Source: a bacterium (lineage in GTDB: Bacteria > Actinomycetota > Acidimicrobiia > Spongiisociales > Spongiisociaceae). From it: 64,000 nucleotides of DNA. Positions 8,831 to 17,594 of this stretch are shown piece by piece (positions within the stretch are counted from its first letter, which is position 1; each line of letters opens with the position of its first letter). The translations under genes were made by a program, and so were the position numbers. The DNA is taken from the NCBI GenBank assembly GCA_028821235.1, contig JAPPGV010000014.1:1-64000 (forward strand), given 5' to 3'. The notes under the pieces were generated by a model that saw only the letters and a program-made list of their open reading frames with translations, did not search any database and had not been told where the DNA came from.

Positions 8831-9607
8831 TCAGGTCCAGTACCTCACGCAGGCGGCCAGCGTCCCGGGGTCGAGAGATGCCCCCCCGATCAGACCGCCG
8901 TCTATGTCCCGCTTGGCCATCAGAGCGGCCACGTTACCCGGATTGATCGACCCGCCGTAGATGATCCGCACCCGGTCGGCGGCATCGCCGTGCCGCGATC
9001 GGATGCGGTCCCTCATGTACGAGATCATCTCCTGGGCCACGGATGGCCGGGCATGCCGGCCGGTTCCGATCGCCCATACCGGCTCGTACGCGACCACCAG
9101 GCGGGCCACCTGCTCGGACGGTATCCGGGCCAGAGCGCCCGAGAGCTGCCGGCCCACTGTCTCCTCGGCGCTACCGGCCTCGCGTTCCGCCAGGGTCTCC
9201 CCCACCGCCACGATCGGCACGATCCCTTCCGACAGCGCCGCCCGCGCCTTCCTGTTGACCATCCGGTCGTCCTCGCCGCAGTGCTGGCGGCGTTCCGAAT
9301 GGCCGACTATGACGTAGCTGACGGCCAGCTTGGCCAGCATGCGGGCCGATACCTCGCCCGTGTAGGCGCCTTCCTTCGCCCAATGGACGTCCTGCGCCAC
9401 TATGTGGATCGGAAGGCCGTCCATCTGGACCACGGTCTGGACCGACCGGAGCGAGGTGAAGGAGGGCGCAACCCCCACGTCGACCCGGTCGTAGTCGGCC
9501 GGATCGAGTTGGTAGCTAAGCGCCTGTACCCACTGCATCGCCTCGAAGTAGGTCCCATGCATCTTCCAATTGCCCACCATCAGGGGCTTGCGCGCTAGCG
9601 GATCCAT
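8831..9607 (-). CDS. tpiA: Triosephosphate isomerase
   Basis: TIM-barrel enzyme interconverting dihydroxyacetone phosphate and glyceraldehyde 3-phosphate. The 258-residue protein has NWKM near the N-terminus (N13, K15), the catalytic His in VGHSERR, the catalytic Glu in AYEPVWAIGTG and the phosphate loop YGGSI. ATG 9607 lies inside the end of pgk (13-bp overlap), indicating coupled translation. Upstream in-frame sequence is a pgk shadow. Confidence 0.96.
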   Translation of the reverse strand: MDPLARKPLMVGNWKMHGTYFEAMQWVQALSYQLDPADYDRVDVGVAPSFTSLRSVQTVVQMDGLPIHIVAQDVHWAKEGAYTGEVSARMLAKLAVSYVIVGHSERRQHCGEDDRMVNRKARAALSEGIVPIVAVGETLAEREAGSAEETVGRQLSGALARIPSEQVARLVVAYEPVWAIGTGRHARPSVAQEMISYMRDRIRSRHGDAADRVRIIYGGSINPGNVAALMAKRDIDGGLIGGASLDPGTLAACVRYWT

Positions 9608-10782
9608 CGTTCCAGTCCCTTCACGCCCGGCAGGGTCTTGCCTTCCAGCAGCTCCAGCCCGGCCCCGCCGCCTGTCGACAGGTGGTCGAGGTCGGCCTCG
9701 CGGCCGAGCATCCTCAGCGCGGCCACGGAGTCGCCGCCGCCGGCCACTCGAAAGGCGCCGGACCGGGCCATCGCATCCGCCACCGTCGCGGTTCCCGACC
9801 GGAATGCCTCCCACTCGAACACGCCCATGGGCCCGTTCCAGAAAACCGATCCCGAACCGCGGATGACCTCGGCGAACTGCCGGGCGGTGGCGGGGCCGAT
9901 GTCCAGACCCCAGGTGCCCTCCTCTATGGAACTCACAACGACCGCGGCGCCGTCGGCATCCTCGTCGAACCGGTCAGCCGTGACGATGTCCGAGGGAAGG
10001 ACCAGCCGGTCTGCCTCCGGGGTGCTCAGGAGCTCGTCCAGCGAGTCGAAGTAGTCCGGTTCCACCAGCGAGTCCCCGACCTCGTAGCCCTCTACGGCCA
10101 GGAAGCTGAAGCACATGCCGCCGCCTACGAGCATGGCGTCCACCTTGGGCAGCAGCGTCCGGATCAGGGGAAGCTTGTCGGAGACCTTGGCGCCTCCCAG
10201 CACCACGGTGAACGGGCCGGGAGGGTTCTCCATGAGGGACCGGAACACGGCCAGCTCGCGCTCGAGCAGCGGCCCCGCCGCCGATCTGAGCAGGGCGGAG
10301 ACTCCGGTGGTGGAGGCATGGGCCCGGTGGGCCGAGCCGAAGGCGTCCAGCACGAAGAAGTCGGCCCAGGCGGCCAACTCGGACGCGTAATCGGGATCGT
10401 TGGTGACCTCCCCGGGATGGAATCGGGTGTTCTCGAGCAGTACCACGTCGCCCGGGCGTGCCTCCTTGACCAGGCGTCCGGCGTCGTGGCCGACCGAGTC
10501 GGAGGCGTGCACGACCGGGAATCCGCCCAGTTCGGACAGCACGCCGGCGACGGGCGCCATCCGCATCCCGTCCACCACTCGGCCTCCGGGACGCCCCAGA
10601 TGGCTGCACAGAACGACGGCTGCGCCCGCGTCACGGAGCTGACGGATGGCGGGGATGGCCGCTCGGAGGCGGAAGTCGTCGACCACGCGCCCGTTTCGCA
10701 GGGGGACGTTCAGGTCGGACCGCAGCAGGACGCGGCGCGCGGACACCGGAAGATCCGCGACGGTCAAGAACCTCTCCGCCAT
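9595..10782 (-). CDS. pgk: Phosphoglycerate kinase
   Basis: Catalyses the ATP-forming 1,3-bisphosphoglycerate to 3-phosphoglycerate step. The 395 residues match family length. They show RSDLNVPL and SHLGRPGG in the substrate-binding N-domain, LGGAKVSDK at the hinge and GGGDSVAAL in the nucleotide domain. It follows rapZ by 9 nt. The gapA gene that normally precedes pgk is not at this locus. Confidence 0.97.
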   Translation of the reverse strand: MAERFLTVADLPVSARRVLLRSDLNVPLRNGRVVDDFRLRAAIPAIRQLRDAGAAVVLCSHLGRPGGRVVDGMRMAPVAGVLSELGGFPVVHASDSVGHDAGRLVKEARPGDVVLLENTRFHPGEVTNDPDYASELAAWADFFVLDAFGSAHRAHASTTGVSALLRSAAGPLLERELAVFRSLMENPPGPFTVVLGGAKVSDKLPLIRTLLPKVDAMLVGGGMCFSFLAVEGYEVGDSLVEPDYFDSLDELLSTPEADRLVLPSDIVTADRFDEDADGAAVVVSSIEEGTWGLDIGPATARQFAEVIRGSGSVFWNGPMGVFEWEAFRSGTATVADAMARSGAFRVAGGGDSVAALRMLGREADLDHLSTGGGAGLELLEGKTLPGVKGLERWIR

Positions 10783-10791
10783 TGCCCTTCG

Positions 10792-11682
10792 CTACTCGAC
10801 GTCCCGATGCCTGATGGTGGCGTGATATCCCTGGTCCTCCAGCCACTCCCCCAGTTCCTCGGCGATGGCCACGGAGCGGTGCCGTCCCCCCGTGCAGCCG
10901 ATCCCGATGCTCACGTAGGACTTGCCCTCCTCCCGGTAGCGGGGGATCAGGAACGAGAGCAGGTCACGGATCCGATCCAGGAAGCCGCGCGCGTCGTCGG
11001 TGCCAAGCACGAAGTCTCGGACCGGCTCGTCCCGACCGGTGAGGAGGCGGAGGCCGGGCACCCAGTGGGGATTGGGGAGGAAGCGTACGTCGAACATCAG
11101 GTCATTGTCGCGGGGCGTACCGTTCTTGAAGCCGAAGGAGGTTACCGCAAGCCGCATGGCATGCTCGTCCACCAGCGCCGAGAGGTGGCTCCCGAACCAC
11201 TCGCGGAGCTGATGGACGTTCGTCTCGCTGGTGTTGATGTACATATCGGCTCGAAGCCGGAGGTCGACCATCATCTCGCGCTCGGCGGCAATCGAGTCGG
11301 CCAGGGTGGGCAATCCGAGGGGATGGGGCCGGCGGTGCTCCTCGTAGCGGCGTATCAAGACGTCGTCGTCGGCGTCCAGGAAGACCAGGGTCATGGCGAT
11401 ACCGGACCGCTCCAACTCCTGGATGTGGGTCTCGAGTTCGGTCAGAGGAAAGCCGCCCCGGCTGTCCAGGACCACGGCCAGGTGCCGCCCTCTCGCCCGC
11501 AGGTCGTTCAACTCGACAACCGGCCGAAGAAGGGAGGGGGGCAGGTTGTCGATCACGTAGAAGCCCAGGTCTTCGAGGACTTTGGCGCCTGTGGAGCGAC
11601 CGGCGCCGGAAAGCCCGGTCAGGACCAGCAACCGGGAGCCGGGGCGCGTCCTGGACGGTACCTGGGCGTCGGGCTCAGCCAT
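10792..11682 (-). CDS. rapZ: RapZ/YvcJ-family nucleotide-binding protein
   Basis: A 296-residue P-loop protein of the YvcJ/RapZ family, an RNase adapter in enterobacteria and a GTPase/ATPase of poorly defined role in Gram-positives. Walker A GLSGAGRST is at 23-31, and the conserved C-terminal motif is IGIGCTGGRHRSV. Its start overlaps the end of uvrC by 8 nt. The yvcK and whiA genes that usually follow rapZ in Actinomycetota are absent here, and pgk comes next. Confidence 0.92.
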   Translation of the reverse strand: MAEPDAQVPSRTRPGSRLLVLTGLSGAGRSTGAKVLEDLGFYVIDNLPPSLLRPVVELNDLRARGRHLAVVLDSRGGFPLTELETHIQELERSGIAMTLVFLDADDDVLIRRYEEHRRPHPLGLPTLADSIAAEREMMVDLRLRADMYINTSETNVHQLREWFGSHLSALVDEHAMRLAVTSFGFKNGTPRDNDLMFDVRFLPNPHWVPGLRLLTGRDEPVRDFVLGTDDARGFLDRIRDLLSFLIPRYREEGKSYVSIGIGCTGGRHRSVAIAEELGEWLEDQGYHATIRHRDVE

Positions 11683-13501
11683 GCAGGGTAGCGTAGAGGT
11701 TCTCGGCCACCCGTAGCGGCACCACCTCGGCCAGCTGGCTCACGCTGGCCTCCCGCATCTTCTTGACCGAGCCGAACGTCCGGACAAGCGCCTTCTTGCG
11801 AGCCGGTCCGACCCCGTCCACGTCGTCGAGTATGGAATCGATCATCCGCTTCCCGCGGAGTTGGCGGTGGTACATGAGGGCGAAGCGGTGGGCCTCGTCG
11901 CGGACCCGCTGGAGCAGGTGGAGCGCGGGCTGGTCCCTGGGGATGACGATCGGATCGACCTGGCCCGGGACGTAGACCTCCTCCATGCGCTTCGCCAGTC
12001 CCGCTACCGGAATGTCGAGATCGAGCTGGGCGAGGACCTCGACCGCCCGGGCGATCTGCCCCGGCCCACCATCGATCAGGACGAGCGACGGTGGGTAGGC
12101 GAACTTGCCCCGTTCGGAGACGGGCTTGTCCAGGTCGGCTAGGTAGGCACTGAAGCGACGGCGGATGACCTCCTCCATGGAGGAGAAGTCATCCTGCCCG
12201 GTCACCGTGCGGATCCGGAACCTCCGGTAGTCGCCCCGCCGGGGCAGCCCGTCCTCCAGGACCACCATCGAACCCACGGTGTGGCGCCCCTGGATGGTCG
12301 AGATATCGTAGGCCTCGATCCGGAGCGGCGGCTCCGGAAGGGCCAGGGCGGTCTGGAGGCTGCGCAGGTCCCGGGCCCGGGCGTTGTGGTCCGACTGGCG
12401 TCTCAGCCGATGCCGCAGGAGAGCCTCGGAGGCGTTGGTCTTGGCGGTCTCGAGCAGGCGGCGCTTGGCGCCACGCTTGGGAGATCTGAGAGTCACCCGA
12501 GTACCGCGTCGCTGTGACAGGAGGTCCGACCACGGCTCGTCGTCCGGAGGCAGCGCCTCCACCAGGATGAGACGGGGCGGTGGTGAGGACTCGTCGTAGA
12601 GATCCCGGAGGACGGTGGCCGTGACCTGGGAGGGGGTCACGTCCTCGACCTTGTCGATGATCGAGCCCAGCCGACCCACGATGCGGCCGTTGCGCACCTT
12701 GAGCACCTGCACCGAGGTCTCGAGGTCGGTCTCGTCCGTGGCGATCAGGTCGAAGTCCTCGCGCCGCTCGGTGACCACCTCCTGGCGGGCCACCGCGCGC
12801 CTCACATCCTGGGCCTGGTCCCGGAGGCGGGCGGCGCTCTCGAAGTCGAGTCTGTCCGACGCCTCGCGCATCCGGGCTTCTATGCCATCGATCAGGTCGT
12901 CGGCGCTACCCGAGAGAACCTGCTCCAGGCCGCTCACGTACCCGGCGTAGGCATCCGGGTCGACGTAGCCGACGCAGGGCGCCGAGCATCGCTCGATCTC
13001 GTACTCGATGCATGGCCTGCCCTTGAGCTCGTGGCGCCGGAACACCGTATCGGAACAGGTGCGGATCGGCAGCGACTTGAGCAGCAGGTCCAGGGTGTTG
13101 CGGATGGCGTAGGCATGGGCGAAGGGGCCGAAGTACTGGGTACCCTTCTTCTTGGCACCCCGTACCACACGGGCCCGCGGCCACAGGTCGGACCTGGTAA
13201 TGGCCAGGTACGGATAGCTCTTGTCGTCTCGCAGCCGGATGTTGAAACGGGGACGGTGCTCCTTGATCAGCGAGAACTCCAGGAAAAGGGCCGCTACCTC
13301 GCTATCGACCATGATCCACTCCACCCCGTCGGACGCCTCGACCATGGCCTGGGTCCGCGGAGGCAGATCGCGGGTGAAGTAGGTGGAGACCCGCTTGCGG
13401 AGAGAGTTGGCCTTGCCCACGTAGTTCACCCGGCCGTGCCGATCACGGAACAGGTAGGCGCCCGGAGCGTCCGGGATCTCGGCCGGAAGAGGGCGCTTCA
13501 C
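11675..13501 (-). CDS. uvrC: Excinuclease ABC subunit C
   Basis: Makes both incisions in nucleotide excision repair with UvrA and UvrB. The 608 residues contain a GIY-YIG nuclease domain (PGAYLFRDRHGRVNYVGKA, first 90 residues) and a cysteine cluster (CSDTVF, RPCIEY, ERCSAPC) typical of the iron-sulphur-binding region. A UVR motif follows (about 200-235), then the RNase-H-like second nuclease (EAYDISTIQG) and a C-terminal helix-hairpin-helix pair (DVDGVGPARKKAL). uvrA and uvrB lie about 6 kb away, beyond the osmolyte locus. Confidence 0.96.
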   Translation of the reverse strand: MKRPLPAEIPDAPGAYLFRDRHGRVNYVGKANSLRKRVSTYFTRDLPPRTQAMVEASDGVEWIMVDSEVAALFLEFSLIKEHRPRFNIRLRDDKSYPYLAITRSDLWPRARVVRGAKKKGTQYFGPFAHAYAIRNTLDLLLKSLPIRTCSDTVFRRHELKGRPCIEYEIERCSAPCVGYVDPDAYAGYVSGLEQVLSGSADDLIDGIEARMREASDRLDFESAARLRDQAQDVRRAVARQEVVTERREDFDLIATDETDLETSVQVLKVRNGRIVGRLGSIIDKVEDVTPSQVTATVLRDLYDESSPPPRLILVEALPPDDEPWSDLLSQRRGTRVTLRSPKRGAKRRLLETAKTNASEALLRHRLRRQSDHNARARDLRSLQTALALPEPPLRIEAYDISTIQGRHTVGSMVVLEDGLPRRGDYRRFRIRTVTGQDDFSSMEEVIRRRFSAYLADLDKPVSERGKFAYPPSLVLIDGGPGQIARAVEVLAQLDLDIPVAGLAKRMEEVYVPGQVDPIVIPRDQPALHLLQRVRDEAHRFALMYHRQLRGKRMIDSILDDVDGVGPARKKALVRTFGSVKKMREASVSQLAEVVPLRVAENLYATLHG

Positions 13502-13529
13502 GGGATGACTCTCATCGGTGGCGAATCCA

Positions 13530-15611
13530 TCAACCGAAGGCGCCGAACCACCGGTCGTGGATCTGTTTGTAGGCGCCGGACTCGATGAGGTCCAGGAGGG
13601 CCAGGTCGATCTGCTCGCGTAGCGCGATGTCGTCCTCGCCGACCATCAGCCCGTACTGAACCTTCTCGAACAATGGGCCGACCGTGGTCACCCTGCCCTG
13701 GCCCTGGCGCGCCACGTGGAACTGGAGAACCGGAGCGTCGAATACGACCGCATCGACCTCGCCCTGCGCCAGCAGGTCGTAGGCATGTTCGACCCCGTGC
13801 ACCACGACCGGGCCGACTCCGAGACCGGTCAGGTAGTCGTACCCGGCCGAGTCGTGGACGGTAGCGATCCGGTGACCGGGAAGATCGGCGGGTCCGTCGA
13901 TGGCGCCTCGGAGCTCGTTCACCGCCAGAGACGAGGCGATGGCGGCCGTAAAGCTGGCGAACACCAGGGTCCCCAGAGCGATCCAGATCAAGGCGAACAG
14001 CCTGCCCAATCTTCCACGGGCCACCTTGTCCCCGTAGCCGACCGTGCTCATGGTCACGACGGACCAGTAGAACGAGTCCCAGATCCCTCGGCCGTAGGGC
14101 GTAGCGAAGTCCGGGTTGTGCGTCCGTTCCAGCCACCAGATCAGGTGGGCGGCGATCAGAACGGCAACCGCGAACACCACGAGCAGCCACGGCAGGTCCG
14201 AGCCCCAGATGGCCGACAGAAAGACCGAGATGCGGTCCCAAACCGCTTGGGAGCCGCTGGTCGGGGTCATGATCGTGAGTCCGGTGTCGAGCAGGGGAAG
14301 CGAGAAGTCGATCGCTTCCTCGCGCGGGCCGGTAATCGCCACGCCCCCCAATCCCACGTCGGCTACCCCGCGGTGGATGTCATCCACCTGCTTGGCCACG
14401 GTGTCGACCGCGTAGATCTCGACCGTCCTGCCGAGGTGGGCGGCGATGAGCTTCACCAGGTCGACCTCGAAGCCGTTATACGTACCTTGGTCGTAGATGA
14501 CGAAGGGCGGGAGGGTACGGGCGGCTACTCGGAGCACACCCCCTGCGGCCACAGTATCGGTTCCGACGCCGGTGTCCAGCGCGATGGCCCCCGGATCGGC
14601 GGCTTCGATCCACGCGGACACCACGTCCGAATTGCGCGCCACCCATTCCCGGGCGTGTTGTCGGATGTCCTCCGGATCACCGTGGTCCCGGACCATGTGG
14701 GCGTTCTGTTCGGAGATGTCTCCGAGGGGGATCACCACCTGTTCGAGTAGCCGGCGAACGGCCGGGTTGGCCTCGAGAAAGCCGGAGTTGGCCACCGCCC
14801 GGATGTCGTTGGGGGGCCATCCGACCAGGCAGGGATCGTTGGCGCATCCCGGTATACCGGGTATCGAGGTCTGGTCGAGAAAGGCTGACTGGTCGGGAGG
14901 CAGGGAGGGGAACGGTGTCTCCAGCCACACCACGTCACGGCCGGGCACCAGTTCGCCTACCGTCCAGTTGGGAGTCCAGGTGTAGTACAGGACGGGCTGT
15001 CCTGCCTCGAACCGAGCGATCGTGTCCGCTATCAGCGGGGAATAGTCGCCCTGGACCTGTTCGACCGTGGTATCCAGTCCGAACGCTTCGAGTTGGTGCT
15101 CGATGATGTGGGAACAGGTCCACCCGGTCTCGCAACCGATCAGGTCGGCCCGCCCGTCGGCGTCCAGGTCGAAGAGCGCGGCGACTTCGGGATCGGCCAG
15201 GTCCCCGAGGTTGGTTATGGCGTGCGCCCCGGCCGTGGCCGCATCGACGAAGTAGCCCTGGAGAGCCCCGGCGTCGACCTGCGTCCCGACTCGCTCCACG
15301 AAGTCCTCCTCGATGAGACCGTCGTGGGTGGGGAACCATCCGTTCACCCAGAGATCGACCTCGCCGGCGGCCACCGCTCGGTAGAAGTCCGGGTTCTCCA
15401 TGGTGACCGGACCTTCCACGCGATATCCCAGGCGCAGTAGCAGCAGGCGGTATACCTCGGCCTGGAACCAGCCGGTGTCCCAGGTCGCCCTGGCCATCCG
15501 CACCGTCTTCGCTCCGGCGGGATCCTCCTCCGTCTGGCCCAGAGCAGGGACAACCGCTCCCATGGCCAGAAGTGCCAGAGCCGACAGTGAACAGGCGATC
15601 AGGGTGCGGCG
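13530..15611 (-). CDS. Chimeric betaine-binding domain / ionotropic-receptor-like K+ channel
   Basis: A 693-residue secreted/membrane protein. Domains in order: signal peptide (about 1-25); OpuAC/ProX-like glycine-betaine-binding domain (about 36-335) with tryptophans in WDTGW, NGWFP (W92) and TWTPNW (W212, W216) that could form an aromatic box; first lobe of a family-3 solute-binding domain (about 358-457); TM1 (about 473-494); re-entrant pore with K+ filter TVGYGD (523-528); TM2 (about 538-562) with ASFTAAIASSL, resembling the receptor SYTANLAAF motif; second lobe (about 567-693). The last four parts are the GluR0 layout. A DLDADGRAD loop (148-156) and a GCxxGWxC cysteine pair recur in the lipoprotein at 17591. 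GTG 15611 has a GGAG site and starts the signal peptide; a TTG at 15641 lacks one. It is divergent from the BCCT gene. The role as solute-gated K+ channel is inferred. Confidence 0.88.
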   Translation of the reverse strand, partial: RRTLIACSLSALALLAMGAVVPALGQTEEDPAGAKTVRMARATWDTGWFQAEVYRLLLLRLGYRVEGPVTMENPDFYRAVAAGEVDLWVNGWFPTHDGLIEEDFVERVGTQVDAGALQGYFVDAATAGAHAITNLGDLADPEVAALFDLDADGRADLIGCETGWTCSHIIEHQLEAFGLDTTVEQVQGDYSPLIADTIARFEAGQPVLYYTWTPNWTVGELVPGRDVVWLETPFPSLPPDQSAFLDQTSIPGIPGCANDPCLVGWPPNDIRAVANSGFLEANPAVRRLLEQVVIPLGDISEQNAHMVRDHGDPEDIRQHAREWVARNSDVVSAWIEAADPGAIALDTGVGTDTVAAGGVLRVAARTLPPFVIYDQGTYNGFEVDLVKLIAAHLGRTVEIYAVDTVAKQVDDIHRGVADVGLGGVAITGPREEAIDFSLPLLDTGLTIMTPTSGSQAVWDRISVFLSAIWGSDLPWLLVVFAVAVLIAAHLIWWLERTHNPDFATPYGRGIWDSFYWSVVTMSTVGYGDKVARGRLGRLFALIWIALGTLVFASFTAAIASSLAVNELRGAIDGPADLPGHRIATVHDSAGYDYLTGLGVGPVVVHGVEHAYDLLAQGEVDAVVFDAPVLQFHVARQGQGRVTTVGPLFEKVQYGLMVGEDDIALREQIDLALLDLIESGAYKQIHDRWFGAFG

Positions 15612-15815
15612 CACGATGGTCTCCGGTAGGGACTGCGCCAAGGCTAGCCAGGTATCCGTTTCTGCTCACCGAGCAAAATATCTGGGTTTCCCCGACCCAT
15701 TAATGGCCGTCTCCATATAGTGAACGGGCACAGGCCCCGGGCCGGGAGTGGCCGCGGGAACTGGCAGGCAACTGAAAGGAGGTCCGTATGGTCATCAGCA
15801 TCGGGAGGTGGCGCC
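15612..15815. promoter_or_regulatory. Divergent promoter region of the osmolyte locus
   Basis: This 204-nt space separates the channel gene from the BCCT transporter. It is visibly AT-richer than its flanks near the centre. It contains an inverted repeat TGCTC-ACC-GAGCA (15663-15675), about 50 nt upstream of the channel start. A perfect 10-bp palindrome CCATTAATGG (15697-15706) and a -10-like TATAGT (15716-15721) on the plus strand follow; no good -35 hexamer is seen. Either palindrome could be an operator controlling both directions. The assignment is positional only. Confidence 0.45.
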
Positions 15816-17594
15816 ATGGCTGACGGCAAGGGTCACGACCAGGACCTCGATCTCACCGGCATATCCGAGGCCTACGAGGACTGGGAGAAGGACCAAGAAC
15901 GCCGCCGCGAGGCTGCCATCCGGGAACGTGCGCACTTCCAGGGTCTTCAGGTAGACCCTGACATCGACTTCTATCCCGAGGTGGCCGATCGGGAGCCCGG
16001 TGACAAGAACATAGTCAGGTGGGGATTCGACATACATCCCCAGGTGACGTTCTACGCCGCGGGATTCCTGGTGATCTTCATCGCGGCCACCCTGATCTTC
16101 CCGGATCAGGCGGGTGGGGTGTTCAGCGCCATCCTCACCTTCATCAACGAGAAGGTGGGCTGGCTGTACATCATCGCGTTCAACGTCTTCATCGGAGCCG
16201 CGCTCTACTTCGCGTTGGGCAGGTACGGCAAGATACGACTAGGCGGCCCGGGGGCCCTACCGGAGTTCTCCACCCCCGCCTGGTACGCCATGCTGATCTC
16301 GGCCGGCCTCGGCATCGGGTTGATGTTCTGGGGCGTGGCAGAGCCGATCTTCCACCTGACGGCGCCGCCTCCCCTGTTCGACGTAGAACCCTTGTCGACG
16401 GGCGCGGCCCGGGCATCGCTGGCGACCTCCTACCTCCACTGGGGGATCCATGGATGGGCGCTGTACGGCCTGGTAGCCCTCGCCCTGGGGTTCTTCGCCT
16501 ATAACCGGGGACTGCCCCTGACCTTCCGCTCGGTCTTCTACCCGATCCTCGGTCCGAAGATCTACGGCGGATGGGGCAATGCGATCGATATCCTCACCGT
16601 GGTGGCCACCCTCTTCGGTCTGGCCACTTCGCTGGGGTTCGGCGCCTCGCAGGCCGCCGCGGGGCTGAACAAGGTCTTCGGCGTACCGGATACCCTGCTG
16701 GTCCAGATTCTGCTCATCGCAGGTATCACGGGGCTGGCCACCATCTCGGTTGTGGCCGGCCTGGACGCCGGAGTCAAGAGGCTCAGCGCGCTCAACGTAT
16801 GGCTGGCCGCGGCCTTCCTGGTCTTCGTACTGGCGGTGGGCCCGACCCTGCTGGTCCTCTCGCTGTACGTGGAGAGCATCGGCGTCTACATCCAGATCCT
16901 GCCGGAGTTCTCGTTCTGGAACGCAGCCCTGCTCGACACGCAGTGGCAGCAGTGGTGGACCATCTTCTACTGGGGATGGTGGATCTCCTGGTCCCCCTTC
17001 GTAGGCATGTTCATCGCCCGGATCTCCAAGGGGCGCTCGGTGCGGGAAATGATCGTCGGTACGATCGTCCTTCCCTGCCTCCTGTGCTTTCTGTGGTTCG
17101 CGGTGTTCGGCGGAGCAGCCATGAACCTGCAGATGACCGGAGAACTGGACGTTGCGACGGCGGTGAACGAGAACGTGGCGACCGCCCTGTTCGTGATGCT
17201 GGAGGCCTTCCCATGGACCTTCTTCGTCTCGATAGTGGGCATCCTGCTACTGGTCTCGTTCTTCGTCACCTCGTCGGACTCGGGATCCCTGGTGGTGGAC
17301 CACCTGACCTCGGGCGGAAAGCTCGACTCGCCTAAACCGCAGCGCGTGTTCTGGGCGTTGATGGAAGGCGCGGTGGCAATCGTGTTGCTGGCCGGAGGCG
17401 GCCTGTCCGCCCTACAAACGGCAGCGGTGGCGACCGGACTGCCCTTCCTATTCGTGCTCCTGATCATGCTGTGGAGCCTGAAGAAGGCCTTCGACGAAGA
17501 GCTCGACCTCTTGGAGAGCCATTACGACGAGGCCATCTTCCAAGCCCAACACAGCGGATTGATCGAGCGGTTGGAGAGAGGAGGTGACAAGTGA
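15816..17594 (+). CDS. BCCT-family betaine/choline/carnitine transporter
   Basis: A secondary transporter for quaternary-ammonium compatible solutes in the cytoplasmic membrane. The 592-residue protein has a long charged N-terminal tail (about 75 residues) and about 12 hydrophobic helices. It carries the family glycine motif GLGIGLMFWGVAEP and the signature FYWGWWISWSPFVGMF of the substrate/ion path. The acidic C-terminal tail (EELDLLESHYDEA) could serve osmosensing as in BetP. ATG 15816 is preceded by GGGAGGTGG. Its stop overlaps the start of a betaine-binding lipoprotein, which is unexpected because BCCT carriers do not need a binding protein. Confidence 0.93.
   Translation: MADGKGHDQDLDLTGISEAYEDWEKDQERRREAAIRERAHFQGLQVDPDIDFYPEVADREPGDKNIVRWGFDIHPQVTFYAAGFLVIFIAATLIFPDQAGGVFSAILTFINEKVGWLYIIAFNVFIGAALYFALGRYGKIRLGGPGALPEFSTPAWYAMLISAGLGIGLMFWGVAEPIFHLTAPPPLFDVEPLSTGAARASLATSYLHWGIHGWALYGLVALALGFFAYNRGLPLTFRSVFYPILGPKIYGGWGNAIDILTVVATLFGLATSLGFGASQAAAGLNKVFGVPDTLLVQILLIAGITGLATISVVAGLDAGVKRLSALNVWLAAAFLVFVLAVGPTLLVLSLYVESIGVYIQILPEFSFWNAALLDTQWQQWWTIFYWGWWISWSPFVGMFIARISKGRSVREMIVGTIVLPCLLCFLWFAVFGGAAMNLQMTGELDVATAVNENVATALFVMLEAFPWTFFVSIVGILLLVSFFVTSSDSGSLVVDHLTSGGKLDSPKPQRVFWALMEGAVAIVLLAGGGLSALQTAAVATGLPFLFVLLIMLWSLKKAFDEELDLLESHYDEAIFQAQHSGLIERLERGGDK

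Noticed and set aside
9682-11691. A 669-codon open frame on the plus strand across pgk and rapZ
   Set aside because: It is antisense to two genes with full motif support; long antisense frames are expected at this GC content, and the translation is low-complexity His/Gly/Val/Gln-rich.
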